Counted from the first letter of the stretch, positions 1-9,040 are shown. The stretch is 37,319 nucleotides of DNA from Lachnospiraceae bacterium (GCA_017438775.1 JAFRUR010000052.1:1-37319), one strand, 5' to 3'. The notes: a model not told the origin generated them from the letters alone. Translations and numbers: made by a program.

Positions 1-585
<585 letters not shown>

Positions 586-604
586 TAAGCACAAGCGACG
601 GATC

Positions 605-636
605 CCCGCGTCCCCATCTGGGGGCGCGGGTTTTTT
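605..636 (+). terminator. Intrinsic terminator after gap
   Basis: An 11-bp stem (605-615 with 620-630, one G-U pair) has a 4-nt ATCT loop and is followed by six T residues. It lies 20 bases after the gap stop, so it ends or attenuates transcription between gap and pgk. Confidence 0.9.
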
Positions 637-709
637 CTCGTAAACACAGGTCCCGGCGCGGCCGGGAGAAAGGATGGGAGCGCTCCGAAGGCGCTTCCGA
701 AAGAGTAAT

Positions 710-1921
710 ATGCTGAACAAAAAGACAGTCGACGATCTCAAGAACCTGCGCGGACGCCGCGTCCTGGTGCGCTGCGACTTCAACGTCCCGTTAAAGGACG
801 GCGTTATCACGGATGACACCCGCATCACCGCGGCCCTTCCCACCATCGAGAAACTGATCGGTGAGGGCGCGAAGGTCATCCTCTGCTCCCATCTGGGCAA
901 GGTCAAGGAAGGCCCGAACGAGAAGGAGAGCCTGGCTCCCGTCGCGAAGGCCCTGACCGAGAAGCTCGGCAAGCCCGTGAACTTCGTGGCGGATTACAAC
1001 GTGACCGGAGAGGCCGCGACGGCCGCCGTGGCCGCGATGGCAGACGGCGATGTGGTCCTGCTGCAGAACACCCGCTTCCGCGGAAGCGAAGAGACCAAGA
1101 ACGGTGAGGCGTTCTCCCGCGAGCTCGCGGACCTCGCCGACGATTACGTCTGCGACGCTTTCGGCTCCGCGCACCGCGCGCATGCCTCCGTCGTCGGCGT
1201 GACCAAATTCATCACGGAAAAGGGCGGCAATAACGCCGTCGGTTACCTGATGCAGAAGGAGATCGAGTACCTCGGCAACGCCGTGGAAGATCCGGTCCGT
1301 CCGTTTGTCGCCATCCTGGGCGGCGCGAAGGTCTCCTCCAAGATCTCCGTCATCAACAACCTCCTGGACAAGGTCGACACCCTGATCATCGGCGGCGGCA
1401 TGGCCTACACCTTCTTCAAGGCGCAGGGCAAGGAAATCGGCACCTCCCTGGTGGAGGACGACTTCCTGGAGTACGCCAGAGAGATGATCGAGAAGGCGAA
1501 AGAGAAGGGCGTGAACTTCCTGCTTCCGGTGGATACCGTCGTTGCGAAGGAATTCAATAACGACGCCCCGTCCCGCGTGGTCGAGGGCTCCATGGAGAAG
1601 GACGAGATGGGTCTGGATATTGGTCCCAAGACCCGCGTGCTTTTCGCGGAGGCCGTGAAGGATGCCCGCACCGTGGTCTGGAACGGACCGATGGGCGTCT
1701 TTGAGTTCCCGAACTTCGCCGCCGGCACCATCGCCGTGGCGGAGGCCCTTGCGAACACCGAGGCCACGACCATCATCGGCGGCGGCGACAGCGCTGCGGC
1801 CGTGAACAGCCTGGGCTTCGGCGACAAGATGAGCCACATCTCCACGGGCGGCGGCGCTTCCCTGGAGTTCCTGGAAGGCAAGGAGCTGCCCGGCGTGGCG
1901 GCGGCCGACGAGAAGGAGTGA
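710..1921 (+). CDS. pgk: Phosphoglycerate kinase
   Basis: The enzyme transfers the acyl phosphate of 1,3-bisphosphoglycerate to ADP, the first ATP-forming step of glycolysis. The protein is 403 residues, about the family norm of 395. The N-terminal substrate domain has [11 protein letters not shown] near residue 20 and the HLGKVK segment; the C-terminal nucleotide domain has [19 protein letters not shown] and the GGGDSAAAV loop. I chose the ATG at 710 because [10 protein letters not shown] matches the family's usual N-terminus. An in-frame ATG at 674 has the better ribosome site (GGGAG, 664-668) and would add 12 basic residues, so the start is not certain. The leader 641-709 contains short GC-rich inverted repeats. 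The gene lies 7 bases before tpiA and is probably cotranscribed with it. Confidence 0.97.
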   Translation: MLNKKTVDDLKNLRGRRVLVRCDFNVPLKDGVITDDTRITAALPTIEKLIGEGAKVILCSHLGKVKEGPNEKESLAPVAKALTEKLGKPVNFVADYNVTGEAATAAVAAMADGDVVLLQNTRFRGSEETKNGEAFSRELADLADDYVCDAFGSAHRAHASVVGVTKFITEKGGNNAVGYLMQKEIEYLGNAVEDPVRPFVAILGGAKVSSKISVINNLLDKVDTLIIGGGMAYTFFKAQGKEIGTSLVEDDFLEYAREMIEKAKEKGVNFLLPVDTVVAKEFNNDAPSRVVEGSMEKDEMGLDIGPKTRVLFAEAVKDARTVVWNGPMGVFEFPNFAAGTIAVAEALANTEATTIIGGGDSAAAVNSLGFGDKMSHISTGGGASLEFLEGKELPGVAAADEKE

Positions 1922-1928
1922 TGCTGCC

Positions 1929-2672
1929 ATGAGAAAGAGAATCATTGCCGGCAACTGGAAGATGAACATGACCCCCTCGCAGGCCGTGGCTCTGGCGAAG
2001 GAGCTCGTGCCGTTAGTGGCAGGTGCGGAGGCCGACGTGGTCTTCTGCGTGCCCGCCATCGACATCGTGCCCGTGGCTGAGGTCCTGAAGGGAACGAACG
2101 TGGGCCTGGGTGCCCAGAATATGTACTTTGAGGACAAGGGCGCCTTCACGGGCGAGATCTCTGCCCCCATGCTGCTGGATGCCGGTGTGCAGTACGTGAT
2201 TCTCGGCCACTCCGAGCGCCGCGGCTACTTCGGAGAGGACGACGTCCTGCTCAACAAGAAGGTGAAAAAGGCCCTCGCGGCCGGCCTCACCCCCATCCTG
2301 TGCTGCGGCGAAAGCCTTGAGCAGCGCGAGCTGGGCGTGACCCTCGACTTCATCCGTCTGCAGCTCAAGAGCGACCTCGCGGGTCTTTCCGCGGAGGAGG
2401 CGGCCAGGGTCGTCATCGCCTACGAGCCCATCTGGGCCATCGGTACCGGCAAGACCGCGACCAGCGATCAGGCGCAGGAAGTCTGCGGCGCCATCCGCGC
2501 CCTCATCTGCGAGCTCTACGGAGAGGAGACCGCGGAGGCGGTCCGCATCCAGTACGGCGGCTCCATGAACGGCGGCAATGCGGCCGAGCTTCTTTCCAAG
2601 CCCGACATCGACGGCGGCCTGATCGGCGGTGCCAGCCTCAAGACGGAGTTCGCCCAGGTCGTGAAGGCCTGA
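1929..2672 (+). CDS. tpiA: Triose-phosphate isomerase
   Basis: The enzyme interconverts dihydroxyacetone phosphate and glyceraldehyde 3-phosphate as a soluble TIM-barrel dimer. The 247-residue length is normal. All catalytic elements are visible: Lys11 in GNWKMN, the electrophile His in ILGHSERR, the base Glu in [11 protein letters not shown], and the phosphate-binding loop in QYGGSMN with GGLIGGASL near the end. The ribosome site AAGGAG lies inside the end of pgk, and the start is 7 bases after the pgk stop, so the two genes form one unit. A terminator follows at once. In many Firmicutes the phosphoglycerate mutase gene comes next; here it does not. Confidence 0.98.
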   Translation: MRKRIIAGNWKMNMTPSQAVALAKELVPLVAGAEADVVFCVPAIDIVPVAEVLKGTNVGLGAQNMYFEDKGAFTGEISAPMLLDAGVQYVILGHSERRGYFGEDDVLLNKKVKKALAAGLTPILCCGESLEQRELGVTLDFIRLQLKSDLAGLSAEEAARVVIAYEPIWAIGTGKTATSDQAQEVCGAIRALICELYGEETAEAVRIQYGGSMNGGNAAELLSKPDIDGGLIGGASLKTEFAQVVKA

Positions 2673-2710
2673 GACATGGGTCCGGCCTGAGATCATAAGA
2701 AACAAAAAAG

Positions 2711-2746
2711 ACCGGGACATCTTCCGAAAGGAGATGTCCCGGTTTT
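2711..2746 (+). terminator. Intrinsic terminator after tpiA
   Basis: A 14-bp stem (2711-2724 with 2730-2743, one G-U pair) has a CGAAA loop and is followed by TTTT. The stretch before it is A-rich, so the element may also work in the other direction. It closes the glycolytic cluster. Confidence 0.88.
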
Positions 2747-2757
2747 GATGAAAAATC

Positions 2758-2786
2758 TTGCATTTCATCCCTTTTTGCCTGATTAT
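2758..2786 (+). promoter_or_regulatory. Possible promoter for xylB
   Basis: TTGCAT (2758-2763) and GATTAT (2781-2786) are 17 bases apart, in the short gap between the tpiA terminator and the xylulokinase gene. The -10 box is weak, so this is a candidate only. Confidence 0.4.
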
Positions 2787-2823
2787 TATGATGTGTGGAG
2801 AAAACACCGGAAGGGGGGTATCC

Positions 2824-4311
2824 ATGTATCACATCGGTATTGATCTCGGCACATCGGCCGTGAAGATGCTGCTGGTGGATGAGGGCGGCGTGATTTTGAA
2901 CGCTGTCACCGAGGCGTATCCCATCGCGTTTCCCCGTCCCGGCTGGAGCGAGCAGCGCCCCGAGGACTGGTGGAACGCGGTCTTGAAAGGCATTCCGAAC
3001 CTTCTGGACGGCTTCGACAGGAGCCTTGTCCGGGGAATCGGCTGCGGCGGTCAGATGCACGGACTGGTCGCCCTGGACGAAGAGGACAGGGTCATCCGTC
3101 CGGCCATTCTCTGGAACGACGGAAGGACGGCGGAGGAAACGGCGTGGCTGAACACCACGGTCGGCAGGGAAAAACTGTCGGAACTGACGGCCAACATTGC
3201 CTTTGCCGGGTTTACGGCCCCCAAACTTCTCTGGATGCAGAAGAATGAGCCGGAGAAGTATGCCCGGATCCGTCGGATCATGCTGCCGAAGGACTATATC
3301 AATTACAGACTCACCGGCGTCCACGCCTGCGACTATTCCGATGCGAGCGGCATGCTGCTGCTCGACGTGAAAAACCGCCGGTGGTCCCGGGAAATGCTGG
3401 AGATCTGCGGCGTGAAAGAGGAGTGGATGCCGCAGCTCTTCGAGAGTTATGAAGTCATCGGCAGCTTAAGCGCTGGGGCGGCGCAGGCTCTGGGGCTTTC
3501 CGAAGCCGTTCTTGTGGCGGCCGGAGCCGGAGACAACGCCGCGGCGGCCGTCGGCACCGGCGTGGTGGGAGAGGGCGGCTGCAACATCTCCCTCGGCACC
3601 AGCGGCACACTGTTCATTTCTTCGAGATCGTTCGGGGTGGATCCGAACAATGCCCTTCACGCGTTCTGTCACGCGGACGGCGGCTGGCACCTCATGGGCT
3701 GCATGCTCTCGGCTGCGTCCTGCAACAAGTGGTTCTGTGAGGACATCCTGCACACCGGAGACTACGCCGGCGAGCAGGCGGACATCACGGATGACATGCT
3801 GGGCCGCGACCCCGTTTTCTTCCTGCCGTATCTGATGGGCGAGCGCAGTCCCATCAACGACACGGACGCGCGCGGCTGCTTTATCGGCATGAGCATGGAC
3901 ACGGCCCGGGCCGATCTGGTCCAGGCGGTCCTGGAGGGAGTGGCCTTTGCCATGCGTGACAGTCTGGAAGTGGCGAGGTCGCTCGGCATTCCGGTCGACC
4001 GCTCCCGCCTCTGCGGCGGCGGAGCGAAAAGTCCTCTCTGGAGGAAGATCATGGCGAATGTCCTGAATCTCCCTCTGGATATCCCTCAGACCGAGGAGGG
4101 GCCCGGCTACGGGGCGGCCATGCTGTCCATGGTGGGCACCGGCGCTTACGAAAGCGTGCAGGCCTGCGCGGATGCCCTGTGCAGCGTCAGGGAGACGGTG
4201 TCCCCGGACCCGGCTCTGGCGGAGCGGTATGAAGAGAGGTACCGGAAGTTCCGGCGCCTGTATCCGGCGCTGAAACCGGTTTTTGCCGATTGGAACGGAA
4301 CCGAAGTCTGA
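2824..4311 (+). CDS. xylB: Xylulokinase (FGGY carbohydrate kinase)
   Basis: The enzyme phosphorylates D-xylulose, or a closely related ketopentose, with ATP and feeds the pentose phosphate pathway. The 495-residue length is typical of the FGGY family. The N-terminal ATPase fold begins with IGIDLGTSAVK; GCGGQMHGLVALD and ILWNDGRT are the xylulokinase-like sugar-site segments. GAGDNAAAAVGTG carries the presumed catalytic Asp, and GTSGTLF, GERSPIND and CGGGAKSPLW complete the second half. The start at 2824 has AAGGGGGG just upstream and leads straight into the first beta strand; an upstream in-frame ATG would add 22 residues that do not fit the family. The next gene is a sugar isomerase, so together they probably convert an aldopentose to a ketopentose phosphate. 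Substrate is inferred, and a ribulokinase-like role is not excluded. Confidence 0.92.
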   Translation: MYHIGIDLGTSAVKMLLVDEGGVILNAVTEAYPIAFPRPGWSEQRPEDWWNAVLKGIPNLLDGFDRSLVRGIGCGGQMHGLVALDEEDRVIRPAILWNDGRTAEETAWLNTTVGREKLSELTANIAFAGFTAPKLLWMQKNEPEKYARIRRIMLPKDYINYRLTGVHACDYSDASGMLLLDVKNRRWSREMLEICGVKEEWMPQLFESYEVIGSLSAGAAQALGLSEAVLVAAGAGDNAAAAVGTGVVGEGGCNISLGTSGTLFISSRSFGVDPNNALHAFCHADGGWHLMGCMLSAASCNKWFCEDILHTGDYAGEQADITDDMLGRDPVFFLPYLMGERSPINDTDARGCFIGMSMDTARADLVQAVLEGVAFAMRDSLEVARSLGIPVDRSRLCGGGAKSPLWRKIMANVLNLPLDIPQTEEGPGYGAAMLSMVGTGAYESVQACADALCSVRETVSPDPALAERYEERYRKFRRLYPALKPVFADWNGTEV

Positions 4312-4431
4312 CGTACATTGTTTCTGACGCGCAGCAAACGACGTCTCGCCCATCCGGATTCCGCGGAGGCCGCGCAGGGCGCTAACATCGGACTGACGAA
4401 CGTCAACATCGATATCAAGGAGGATCTTTCA

Positions 4432-5907
4432 ATGCAGAACATTCCCGAAGTCAAGCTCGGCATGATCGCCGTGTCCCGCGACTGCTTCATTCTCTCTCTC
4501 TCGGAGCGCCGCCGCGCCGCCATTACGGCTGCGTACAGGGGCGAGATCTATGAGTGTCCCGTCACCGTGGAGAGCGAGGCGGACATGCTGAAGGCCGTCG
4601 CCGACGTGAACGCCGCCGGCTGCAATGCCCTCGTCGTTTTCCTGGGCAACTTCGGTCCCGAGACGCCGGAGACTCTGATCGCCAAATACTTTGACGGCCC
4701 CTGCATGTTCGTGGCGGCCGCGGAGGGCGACGGCGACCTCGTCAACGGCCGCGGCGATGCCTACTGCGGCATGCTGAACTGCTCCTACAATCTCGGCATG
4801 CGCCATTTGAGCGGCTATATCCCCGAGTACCCCGTCGGCACGGCGGAGGACATTGCCCGCATGATCGAAGAGTTCGTGCCCGTCGCCCGCGCGGTCATCG
4901 GCGTGCGGAATCTCAAAATCATCACCTTCGGTCCGCGCCCGCAGGATTTCTTCGCCTGCAACGCGCCGATCAAGGGCCTGTATGAGCTCGGCGTGGAGAT
5001 CGAGGAGAACTCCGAGCTGGATCTCCTCGTGAGCTACAAGGCCCACGAGGGCGATGCGCGCATTCCCGCGGTCTGCGCCGATATGGCCGCAGAAATGGGC
5101 GAGGGGAAGTATTTCCCCGATCTGCTCGAGCGCATGGCGCAGTTCGAACTGACCCTGCTCGACTGGGCGGAGCAGCACAAAGGCGCGCGCAGATACGTCG
5201 CCTTTGCGGACAAGTGCTGGCCCGCCTTCCCGGAGCAGTTCGGCTTCGAGCCCTGCTACGTCAACTCCCGTCTCGCCGCCCGCGGCATCCCGGTCGCCTG
5301 TGAGGTGGATATCTACGGCGCGCTGTCGGAGTACATCGGCTCCTGCATTTCCGGCGATGCGGTGACCATCCTGGATATCAACAACTCCGTGCCGAAGCAG
5401 ATGTGGGAAGAGCAGATCCGCGGCAAATTCGATTACAGCCTGACCGACACGTTCATGGGCTTCCACTGCGGCAACACGCCGTCCTGCAAGATGTGCGCCG
5501 ACCGCGCCGTCAAATACCAGCTCATCCAGCACCGCCTGCTGGAGCCGGAAGGATCCGATCCCGACTTCACCCGCGGCACGCTGGAGGGAGACATCGCCCC
5601 GGGCGAGATCACGTTCTACCGTCTGCAGTGCGACTCCGAGGGAACTCTGCGCAGCTACATCGCCGAGGGCGAGGTGCTGCCCGTCGCGACCACGAGCTTT
5701 GGCGGAATCGGCGTCTTTGCCATTCATGAGATGGGGCGTTTTTACCGCCACGTGCTGATCCAGAAGCGCTACCCGCATCACGGTGCGGTGGCCTTCGGTC
5801 ACTACGGCAAAGCCCTCTTCGAGGTCTTCAAATTCCTCGGCGTGAAGGACATCGCGTACAATCAGCCGAAGTCCCTGCCGTATCCGACGGAGAACCCGTT
5901 CGCGTAA
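4432..5907 (+). CDS. L-fucose/L-arabinose isomerase-family protein
   Basis: This is a metal-dependent aldose-ketose isomerase of the FucI/AraA fold, 491 residues. Three residues fit the Mn ligands of E. coli FucI, including their spacing: Glu291 in CEVDIYG, Asp315 in ILDINN (24 residues apart, as Glu337 and Asp361 in FucI), and a His pair at 449-450 in HHGAVAFGH. It is about 100 residues shorter than FucI and looks like the COG2407 branch, in which arabinose, fucose and xylose-type substrates all occur. The start at 4432 has AAGGAGG eight bases upstream; an upstream in-frame extension lacks support. It lies 120 bases after the kinase gene with no clear promoter between them, so the two are probably one operon. 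The exact sugar cannot be read from sequence. Confidence 0.85.
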   Translation: MQNIPEVKLGMIAVSRDCFILSLSERRRAAITAAYRGEIYECPVTVESEADMLKAVADVNAAGCNALVVFLGNFGPETPETLIAKYFDGPCMFVAAAEGDGDLVNGRGDAYCGMLNCSYNLGMRHLSGYIPEYPVGTAEDIARMIEEFVPVARAVIGVRNLKIITFGPRPQDFFACNAPIKGLYELGVEIEENSELDLLVSYKAHEGDARIPAVCADMAAEMGEGKYFPDLLERMAQFELTLLDWAEQHKGARRYVAFADKCWPAFPEQFGFEPCYVNSRLAARGIPVACEVDIYGALSEYIGSCISGDAVTILDINNSVPKQMWEEQIRGKFDYSLTDTFMGFHCGNTPSCKMCADRAVKYQLIQHRLLEPEGSDPDFTRGTLEGDIAPGEITFYRLQCDSEGTLRSYIAEGEVLPVATTSFGGIGVFAIHEMGRFYRHVLIQKRYPHHGAVAFGHYGKALFEVFKFLGVKDIAYNQPKSLPYPTENPFA

Positions 5908-5955
5908 GGCTGCCCGAAGCTCCCTGTTCTGGATAAACTTACACAATGGCACAAT

Positions 5956-6000
5956 GCACCCGGCACGAATCCGATTTTCGGACGCCCGGGTGCTTTTTTT
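5956..6000 (+). terminator. Intrinsic terminator after the pentose genes
   Basis: GCACCCGG (5956-5963) pairs with CCGGGTGC (5986-5993). The loop holds a second small hairpin, TCCG-ATTTT-CGGA. Seven T residues follow. Confidence 0.88.
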
Positions 6001-6011
6001 GAAATTATTGC

Positions 6012-6040
6012 TTGACAAATGTATCGAAGTCCGATATAAC
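6012..6040 (+). promoter_or_regulatory. Promoter of the padR operon
   Basis: TTGACA (6012-6017) and TATAAC (6035-6040) are exactly 17 bases apart. The expected start point is near 6047, inside the second operator copy. Confidence 0.88.
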
Positions 6041-6058
6041 ATATATCGAAGTCCGATA
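6022..6058. promoter_or_regulatory. Twin operator, probably for the PadR protein
   Basis: The 15-mer TATCGAAGTCCGATA occurs twice (6022-6036 and 6044-6058), 22 bases apart, which is two helical turns. Each copy is itself an interrupted inverted repeat (TATCG-N5-CGATA). The first covers the spacer and overlaps the -10 box; the second covers the predicted start point. The layout suggests autorepression by the downstream regulator. Binding is inferred. Confidence 0.75.
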
Positions 6059-6142
6059 CATCGAGGTTAAATGCATCGGACCGCAAGGCACCGGAGCCAT
6101 GGACCGGTGCCGGAAAGCGCCTCACGGCGATACGGAGGGACA

Positions 6143-6466
6143 ATGGACGAGAAGATCAAACGAATCTATGTGCCGATGACCGAGTCCGGCTTCTACATCC
6201 TGTACTGTCTGCAGGAGCCGCAGCACGGATACGGCATCAGCCAGCAGGTCAGAAAAATGACCGGAGGCGCCGTCGCCATCAGCGCGGGCACCATGTACGG
6301 GACCCTGTCCAAGATGGAGAAGGACGGACTGATCCGGTTCCACAGCGAAGAGGACAAGCGCAAGCTCTACGCGCTGACCGCCCTGGGGCGGGAGGTGCTG
6401 GACGCGGAGCTTGCGAGAATTGAGAGGCTGTATAAAAACAGCAGAGGGGAGAGCATCGATGCGTAA
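6143..6466 (+). CDS. PadR-family transcriptional regulator
   Basis: This is a small winged-helix repressor of 107 residues, the normal size for short (subfamily-2) PadR proteins. The visible features are ILYCLQEPQHGYGIS (helix 1 to turn), GTMYGTLSKMEKDGLI (recognition helix leading to the wing) and KRKLYALTALGREVL (the beta wing and start of the C-terminal helix), followed by a dimerisation helix. The start at 6143 has GGAGGG upstream; the frame stays open further upstream, but that part is leader. The promoter carries two identical 15-bp operator-like sites, so the gene probably represses itself. Its stop overlaps the start of the DUF2812 gene by 8 bases, a pairing common in Firmicutes, where the regulator responds to small molecules or membrane stress. 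The inducer is unknown. Confidence 0.92.
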   Translation: MDEKIKRIYVPMTESGFYILYCLQEPQHGYGISQQVRKMTGGAVAISAGTMYGTLSKMEKDGLIRFHSEEDKRKLYALTALGREVLDAELARIERLYKNSRGESIDA

Positions 6467-6998
6467 GACAGAGGTCCACATTTTTACGATCGCGGATTAT
6501 GAAGAAGAGGAGGCCTTCCTCCGCGAAAAGCACAGGAGCGGATGGAAACTCGTGGATATGACGCCTCCCTGCTTCTATGTGTTTGAGGAGTGCGAGCCGG
6601 AGGACGTGATCTACCGCCTCGATTTCAAGAACAACGAGCAGTCGCCGGAGTACATGCAGATGGCCGCGGACTTCGGGTGGGAGTACTTTGCCAAGTGCAT
6701 GGGATGGCTCTATTTTCGCAAGCCCGCGGATCCCGCGGCCCCGGAAGAGGACGGGGAACTGTTCTCGGACGGCGCGTCCAAGGCGGAGATGGCCTGCAGG
6801 ATCGTCCGTCAGCGCGTCCTTCCCCTGACGATCATTTTCCTCTGCATCGTGGTTCCGAATCTGCTCAGGGCAATTGATGGAAAAATGTCTGCCTTCTGGC
6901 TGTGGTTCTATGGAATCATGTTTGTTCTGTATGTGTTCCTGATCGTGTATTCGAGCTTCAAACTGAAGAGGATCCGGGACCGTTACCCCAGAAACTGA
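6459..6998 (+). CDS. DUF2812 membrane protein
   Basis: The protein is 179 residues. The first 110 form a soluble DUF2812 domain, with the characteristic W/F-rich blocks SGWKLVDM, YRLDF and GWEYF...GWLYFRK. Two membrane helices follow at about 120-137 and 144-165, with a basic tail. The start at 6459 has GAGGGGAG upstream and overlaps the padR stop by 8 bases, so translation is probably coupled. Family function is not established; partners of PadR repressors of this kind are often linked to membrane stress or drug response, which is only context here. It ends 22 bases before the convergent DUF5688 gene with no terminator visible. Confidence 0.85.
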   Translation: MRKTEVHIFTIADYEEEEAFLREKHRSGWKLVDMTPPCFYVFEECEPEDVIYRLDFKNNEQSPEYMQMAADFGWEYFAKCMGWLYFRKPADPAAPEEDGELFSDGASKAEMACRIVRQRVLPLTIIFLCIVVPNLLRAIDGKMSAFWLWFYGIMFVLYVFLIVYSSFKLKRIRDRYPRN

Positions 6999-7019
6999 CG
7001 GCCGTCTGTCAAATCCCGC

Positions 7020-7730
7020 TCACGAAAAAGTGTCGGTTTCCCTGCGGTAGACATAGACGCGGTCGGAGAGGCGGTCCTCCTCCCGGACGACGGTGCGGTT
7101 GATCTCCTGTACGGTGCGCGCCAGGTCCAGCCTGGTGGCAGGGATGGACACCGGGACCAGAATGACCTCGTGGACGCTGGAAGGCAGCAGATACAGGTCG
7201 CTCCCCAGGACGCCCGCAATGCGCCTCAGAAGGCCCGGATAGAACATCGCCGCGGCGCCGGAGCGGAAGTGAATGTTGGACAGGACGAGGTCGCACCCGG
7301 GCGTTTCCCCGCGGAAGATGCGCGCCAGCGTTTCGTCCGGGGTGGGCGCCTCGATGCTGACGCTTTGCATGGCGCCGCTCTCCGCGAGTTCCTGCAGGAT
7401 CTCCGAGAGGACGGCGAGCGAGGGCGGGAGCAGGCGCGGGGCGTTCTCCTCGGCCATGGCAAAGGCCTCCTGCTCCGATATGTCCCAGGCGTGCAGCATG
7501 CCGCGCGTGACGCGCGCATAGACGGGACGCTCTGCCCCCTCCGTCAGGAGAAGCAGCATAGAGAGGACGAGGTCCGCCGCGGGGCGGGTCACCAGCTCGT
7601 CCGGGAGAAGCGCGTGGGGGCCGTCCAGATGCAGGGCGAGGCGCGAAGCGGCCTCCCGGCGCGTCAGGGCGGGGACGTTGAGAGACGGCGCGTTTTTGGC
7701 CGGCATGCCGGCAGCAGTGTTCTGAAACAT
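7020..7730 (-). CDS. DUF5688 family protein
   Basis: This is a cytosolic protein of 236 residues of unknown function. The C-terminal third (SDLYLLPSSVHEVILVP, TVQEINRTVVREEDRLSDRVYVY) matches what I recall of DUF5688, a family found mainly in Lachnospiraceae and often present in many copies per genome. I chose the start at 7730 (MFQNTAAG) because AGGAGG lies seven bases upstream of it; the frame stays open for 75 more codons upstream, but that part is repeat-rich, Arg/Pro-rich and not protein-like. Many DUF5688 proteins are longer, so the N-terminal part may be shortened. No membrane segment or signal peptide is seen. It is convergent with the DUF2812 gene and stands alone. Confidence 0.75.
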   Translation of the reverse strand: MFQNTAAGMPAKNAPSLNVPALTRREAASRLALHLDGPHALLPDELVTRPAADLVLSMLLLLTEGAERPVYARVTRGMLHAWDISEQEAFAMAEENAPRLLPPSLAVLSEILQELAESGAMQSVSIEAPTPDETLARIFRGETPGCDLVLSNIHFRSGAAAMFYPGLLRRIAGVLGSDLYLLPSSVHEVILVPVSIPATRLDLARTVQEINRTVVREEDRLSDRVYVYRRETDTFS

Positions 7731-7760
7731 AGAGATTCCTCCTGATCTGCGGGGCAGGGC

Positions 7761-7788
7761 GCCGGACGGGCGCCGGCCCCGCGTTTGT
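7761..7788. repeat. 28-bp direct repeat, copy 1
   Basis: An exact 28-base copy of 7849-7876 (GCCGGACGGG...GCGTTTGT); after one or two mismatches both copies continue into TTGA. The offset between copies is 88 bases. It lies just upstream of the DUF5688 start, in non-coding DNA. Confidence 0.85.
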
Positions 7789-7848
7789 TTTGACGGGATG
7801 CGGGACGGCAGCAGAACGTTCGGTGTTCCTGCGGATGAACGGCGCTTG

Positions 7849-7876
7849 GCCGGACGGGCGCCGGCCCCGCGTTTGT
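7849..7876. repeat. 28-bp direct repeat, copy 2
   Basis: The second exact copy of 7761-7788. It ends two bases before the -35 box of the SEC-C gene, so the repeat borders both divergent promoter regions. Confidence 0.85.
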
Positions 7877-7877
7877 G

Positions 7878-7906
7878 TTGATTTTTTGAAAAGAATGGAA
7901 TATAGT
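7878..7906 (+). promoter_or_regulatory. Promoter of the SEC-C gene
   Basis: TTGATT (7878-7883) and TATAGT (7901-7906) are 17 bases apart, about 48 bases before the start codon. Confidence 0.8.
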
Positions 7907-7953
7907 GTAGACATGCGGCGGGAAGGCCGCTTCTTTTGAAATGAGGTGGATAC

Positions 7954-8460
7954 ATGACGTTACTTGAGACTTGGAGAACGCAGGCTTACGAGACCCAGAG
8001 AGACAGCCGGACCGCCAACCTTTTCTGGGCGACCTACTTTGAACTGGAGAAGGGGATCTACGAGCAGCTGCTCGCGGCGCCGCAGGAAGAAGTGCGCGGC
8101 ACGGTGCGCGAACTCGCGGACAAATACGGCCTGACCGCCGTGCAGATGGCGGGCTTTCTGGACGGCATCAACGACAGCCTGAAAGAGAAGAATCCCATCG
8201 AGACGATGGAAGAGGACACGGAGGTCTCCCTGGCCTTCGATCCGGAGAAGCTGTATTACAACATGGTGGCCGCGCGCGCGGACTGGCTCTACAACCTCCC
8301 CGCCTGGGCGGACATCCTGACGGAGGAGCGCCGGAAAGAGCTCTACCGGGAGCAGAAGAGCAGCACCACCGTGGTAAAGGGCAAGAAGGTATTCCCGAAC
8401 GATCCCTGCCCCTGCGGGAGCGGCAAGAAGTACAAAAAGTGCTGCGGACGCAATGCCTGA
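7954..8460 (+). CDS. SEC-C motif zinc-binding protein
   Basis: The protein is 168 residues with two parts. An N-terminal helical region of about 140 residues has no motif I recognise. The C-terminus ends in the SEC-C zinc-binding motif, [17 protein letters not shown], with Cys152, Cys154, Cys163 and Cys164 as the expected ligands. In SecA this motif binds SecB and ribosomes; stand-alone SEC-C proteins are common and mostly uncharacterised, so a role in secretion or ribosome binding is only possible. Its own promoter lies upstream and AGGTGG precedes the ATG. It ends about 29 bases before the ilvN promoter and appears monocistronic. Confidence 0.85.
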   Translation: MTLLETWRTQAYETQRDSRTANLFWATYFELEKGIYEQLLAAPQEEVRGTVRELADKYGLTAVQMAGFLDGINDSLKEKNPIETMEEDTEVSLAFDPEKLYYNMVAARADWLYNLPAWADILTEERRKELYREQKSSTTVVKGKKVFPNDPCPCGSGKKYKKCCGRNA

Positions 8461-8488
8461 AAGAGGTATAATCATTAGTTTTCACAAT

Positions 8489-8517
8489 TGCATTTCCTAT
8501 ATCTGTGTGCTATACTA
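8489..8517 (+). promoter_or_regulatory. Promoter of ilvN-ilvC
   Basis: TTGCAT (8489-8494) and TATACT (8512-8517) are 17 bases apart. The leader to the ilvN start would be about 22 bases, too short for a T-box or attenuator. Confidence 0.85.
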
Positions 8518-8545
8518 GCGGAAAGCTTTTCGGAAGGTGATCGGA

Positions 8546-9040
8546 ATGACAAAAAAGGTCTTCTCAGTGCTCGTGGAAAATGAGGCCGGTGTCCTGAGCC
8601 GTGTGTCGGGACTTTTCTCCCGCCGCAACTACAATATCGACAGCCTGACGGTGGGCGTGACGGAGGATCCTTCCGTCTCCCGAATCACCGTGGTGGCCAG
8701 CGGAGAGCCCGAGACTCTGGAACAGATCAAAAAGCAGGTCGCGAAACTGGAGGATGTGATCTCCGTGAAAGAACTCCCCGCGGAGACGTCCGTTTCCCGC
8801 GAGCTTCTTCTGGTGCGCGTCGCAGCGGAGCCGGAGGAGCGCCCGCAGGTCATTTCCGTCGCCAACATCTTCCGCGGCAACATCGTGGACGTGGCGGATC
8901 ACAGCATGCTCATCGAGATGACGGGGTCGCAGGAAAAACTGTCGGCCTGGGTCCGGCTGCTCAGCCAGTTCAAGGTGCTGGAACTGTCCCGCACGGGCGT
9001 GACCAGCCTGTCCCGCGGTTCTGCGCTGGAAGAGGAGTAA
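8546..9040 (+). CDS. ilvN: Acetolactate synthase small (regulatory) subunit
   Basis: This is the regulatory subunit that activates acetohydroxyacid synthase and gives it valine feedback sensitivity in branched-chain amino acid synthesis. It is 164 residues, the normal short form. The N-terminal ACT domain is clear (FSVLVENEAGVLSRVSGLFSRRNYNIDSLTVG, residues 5-35), followed by the ferredoxin-like C-terminal domain with RELLLVRVAAE and DVADHSMLIEMTGS. The ATG at 8546 is chosen over an in-frame GTG nine bases earlier, since GGAAGG ends at the GTG and is correctly spaced for the ATG. The gene has its own promoter and runs into ilvC. The catalytic subunit gene, ilvB, is not next to it and must be elsewhere. 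Confidence 0.96.
   Translation: MTKKVFSVLVENEAGVLSRVSGLFSRRNYNIDSLTVGVTEDPSVSRITVVASGEPETLEQIKKQVAKLEDVISVKELPAETSVSRELLLVRVAAEPEERPQVISVANIFRGNIVDVADHSMLIEMTGSQEKLSAWVRLLSQFKVLELSRTGVTSLSRGSALEEE

Noticed and set aside
7731..7955. N-terminal extension of the DUF5688 protein up to 7955
   Set aside because: A strong AGGAGG sits in front of the internal ATG at 7730, and the extension is made of direct repeats and the promoter of the neighbour.
8518..8545. T-box or attenuator before ilvN
   Set aside because: The leader after the predicted promoter is only about 22 bases, and no T-box core is present.
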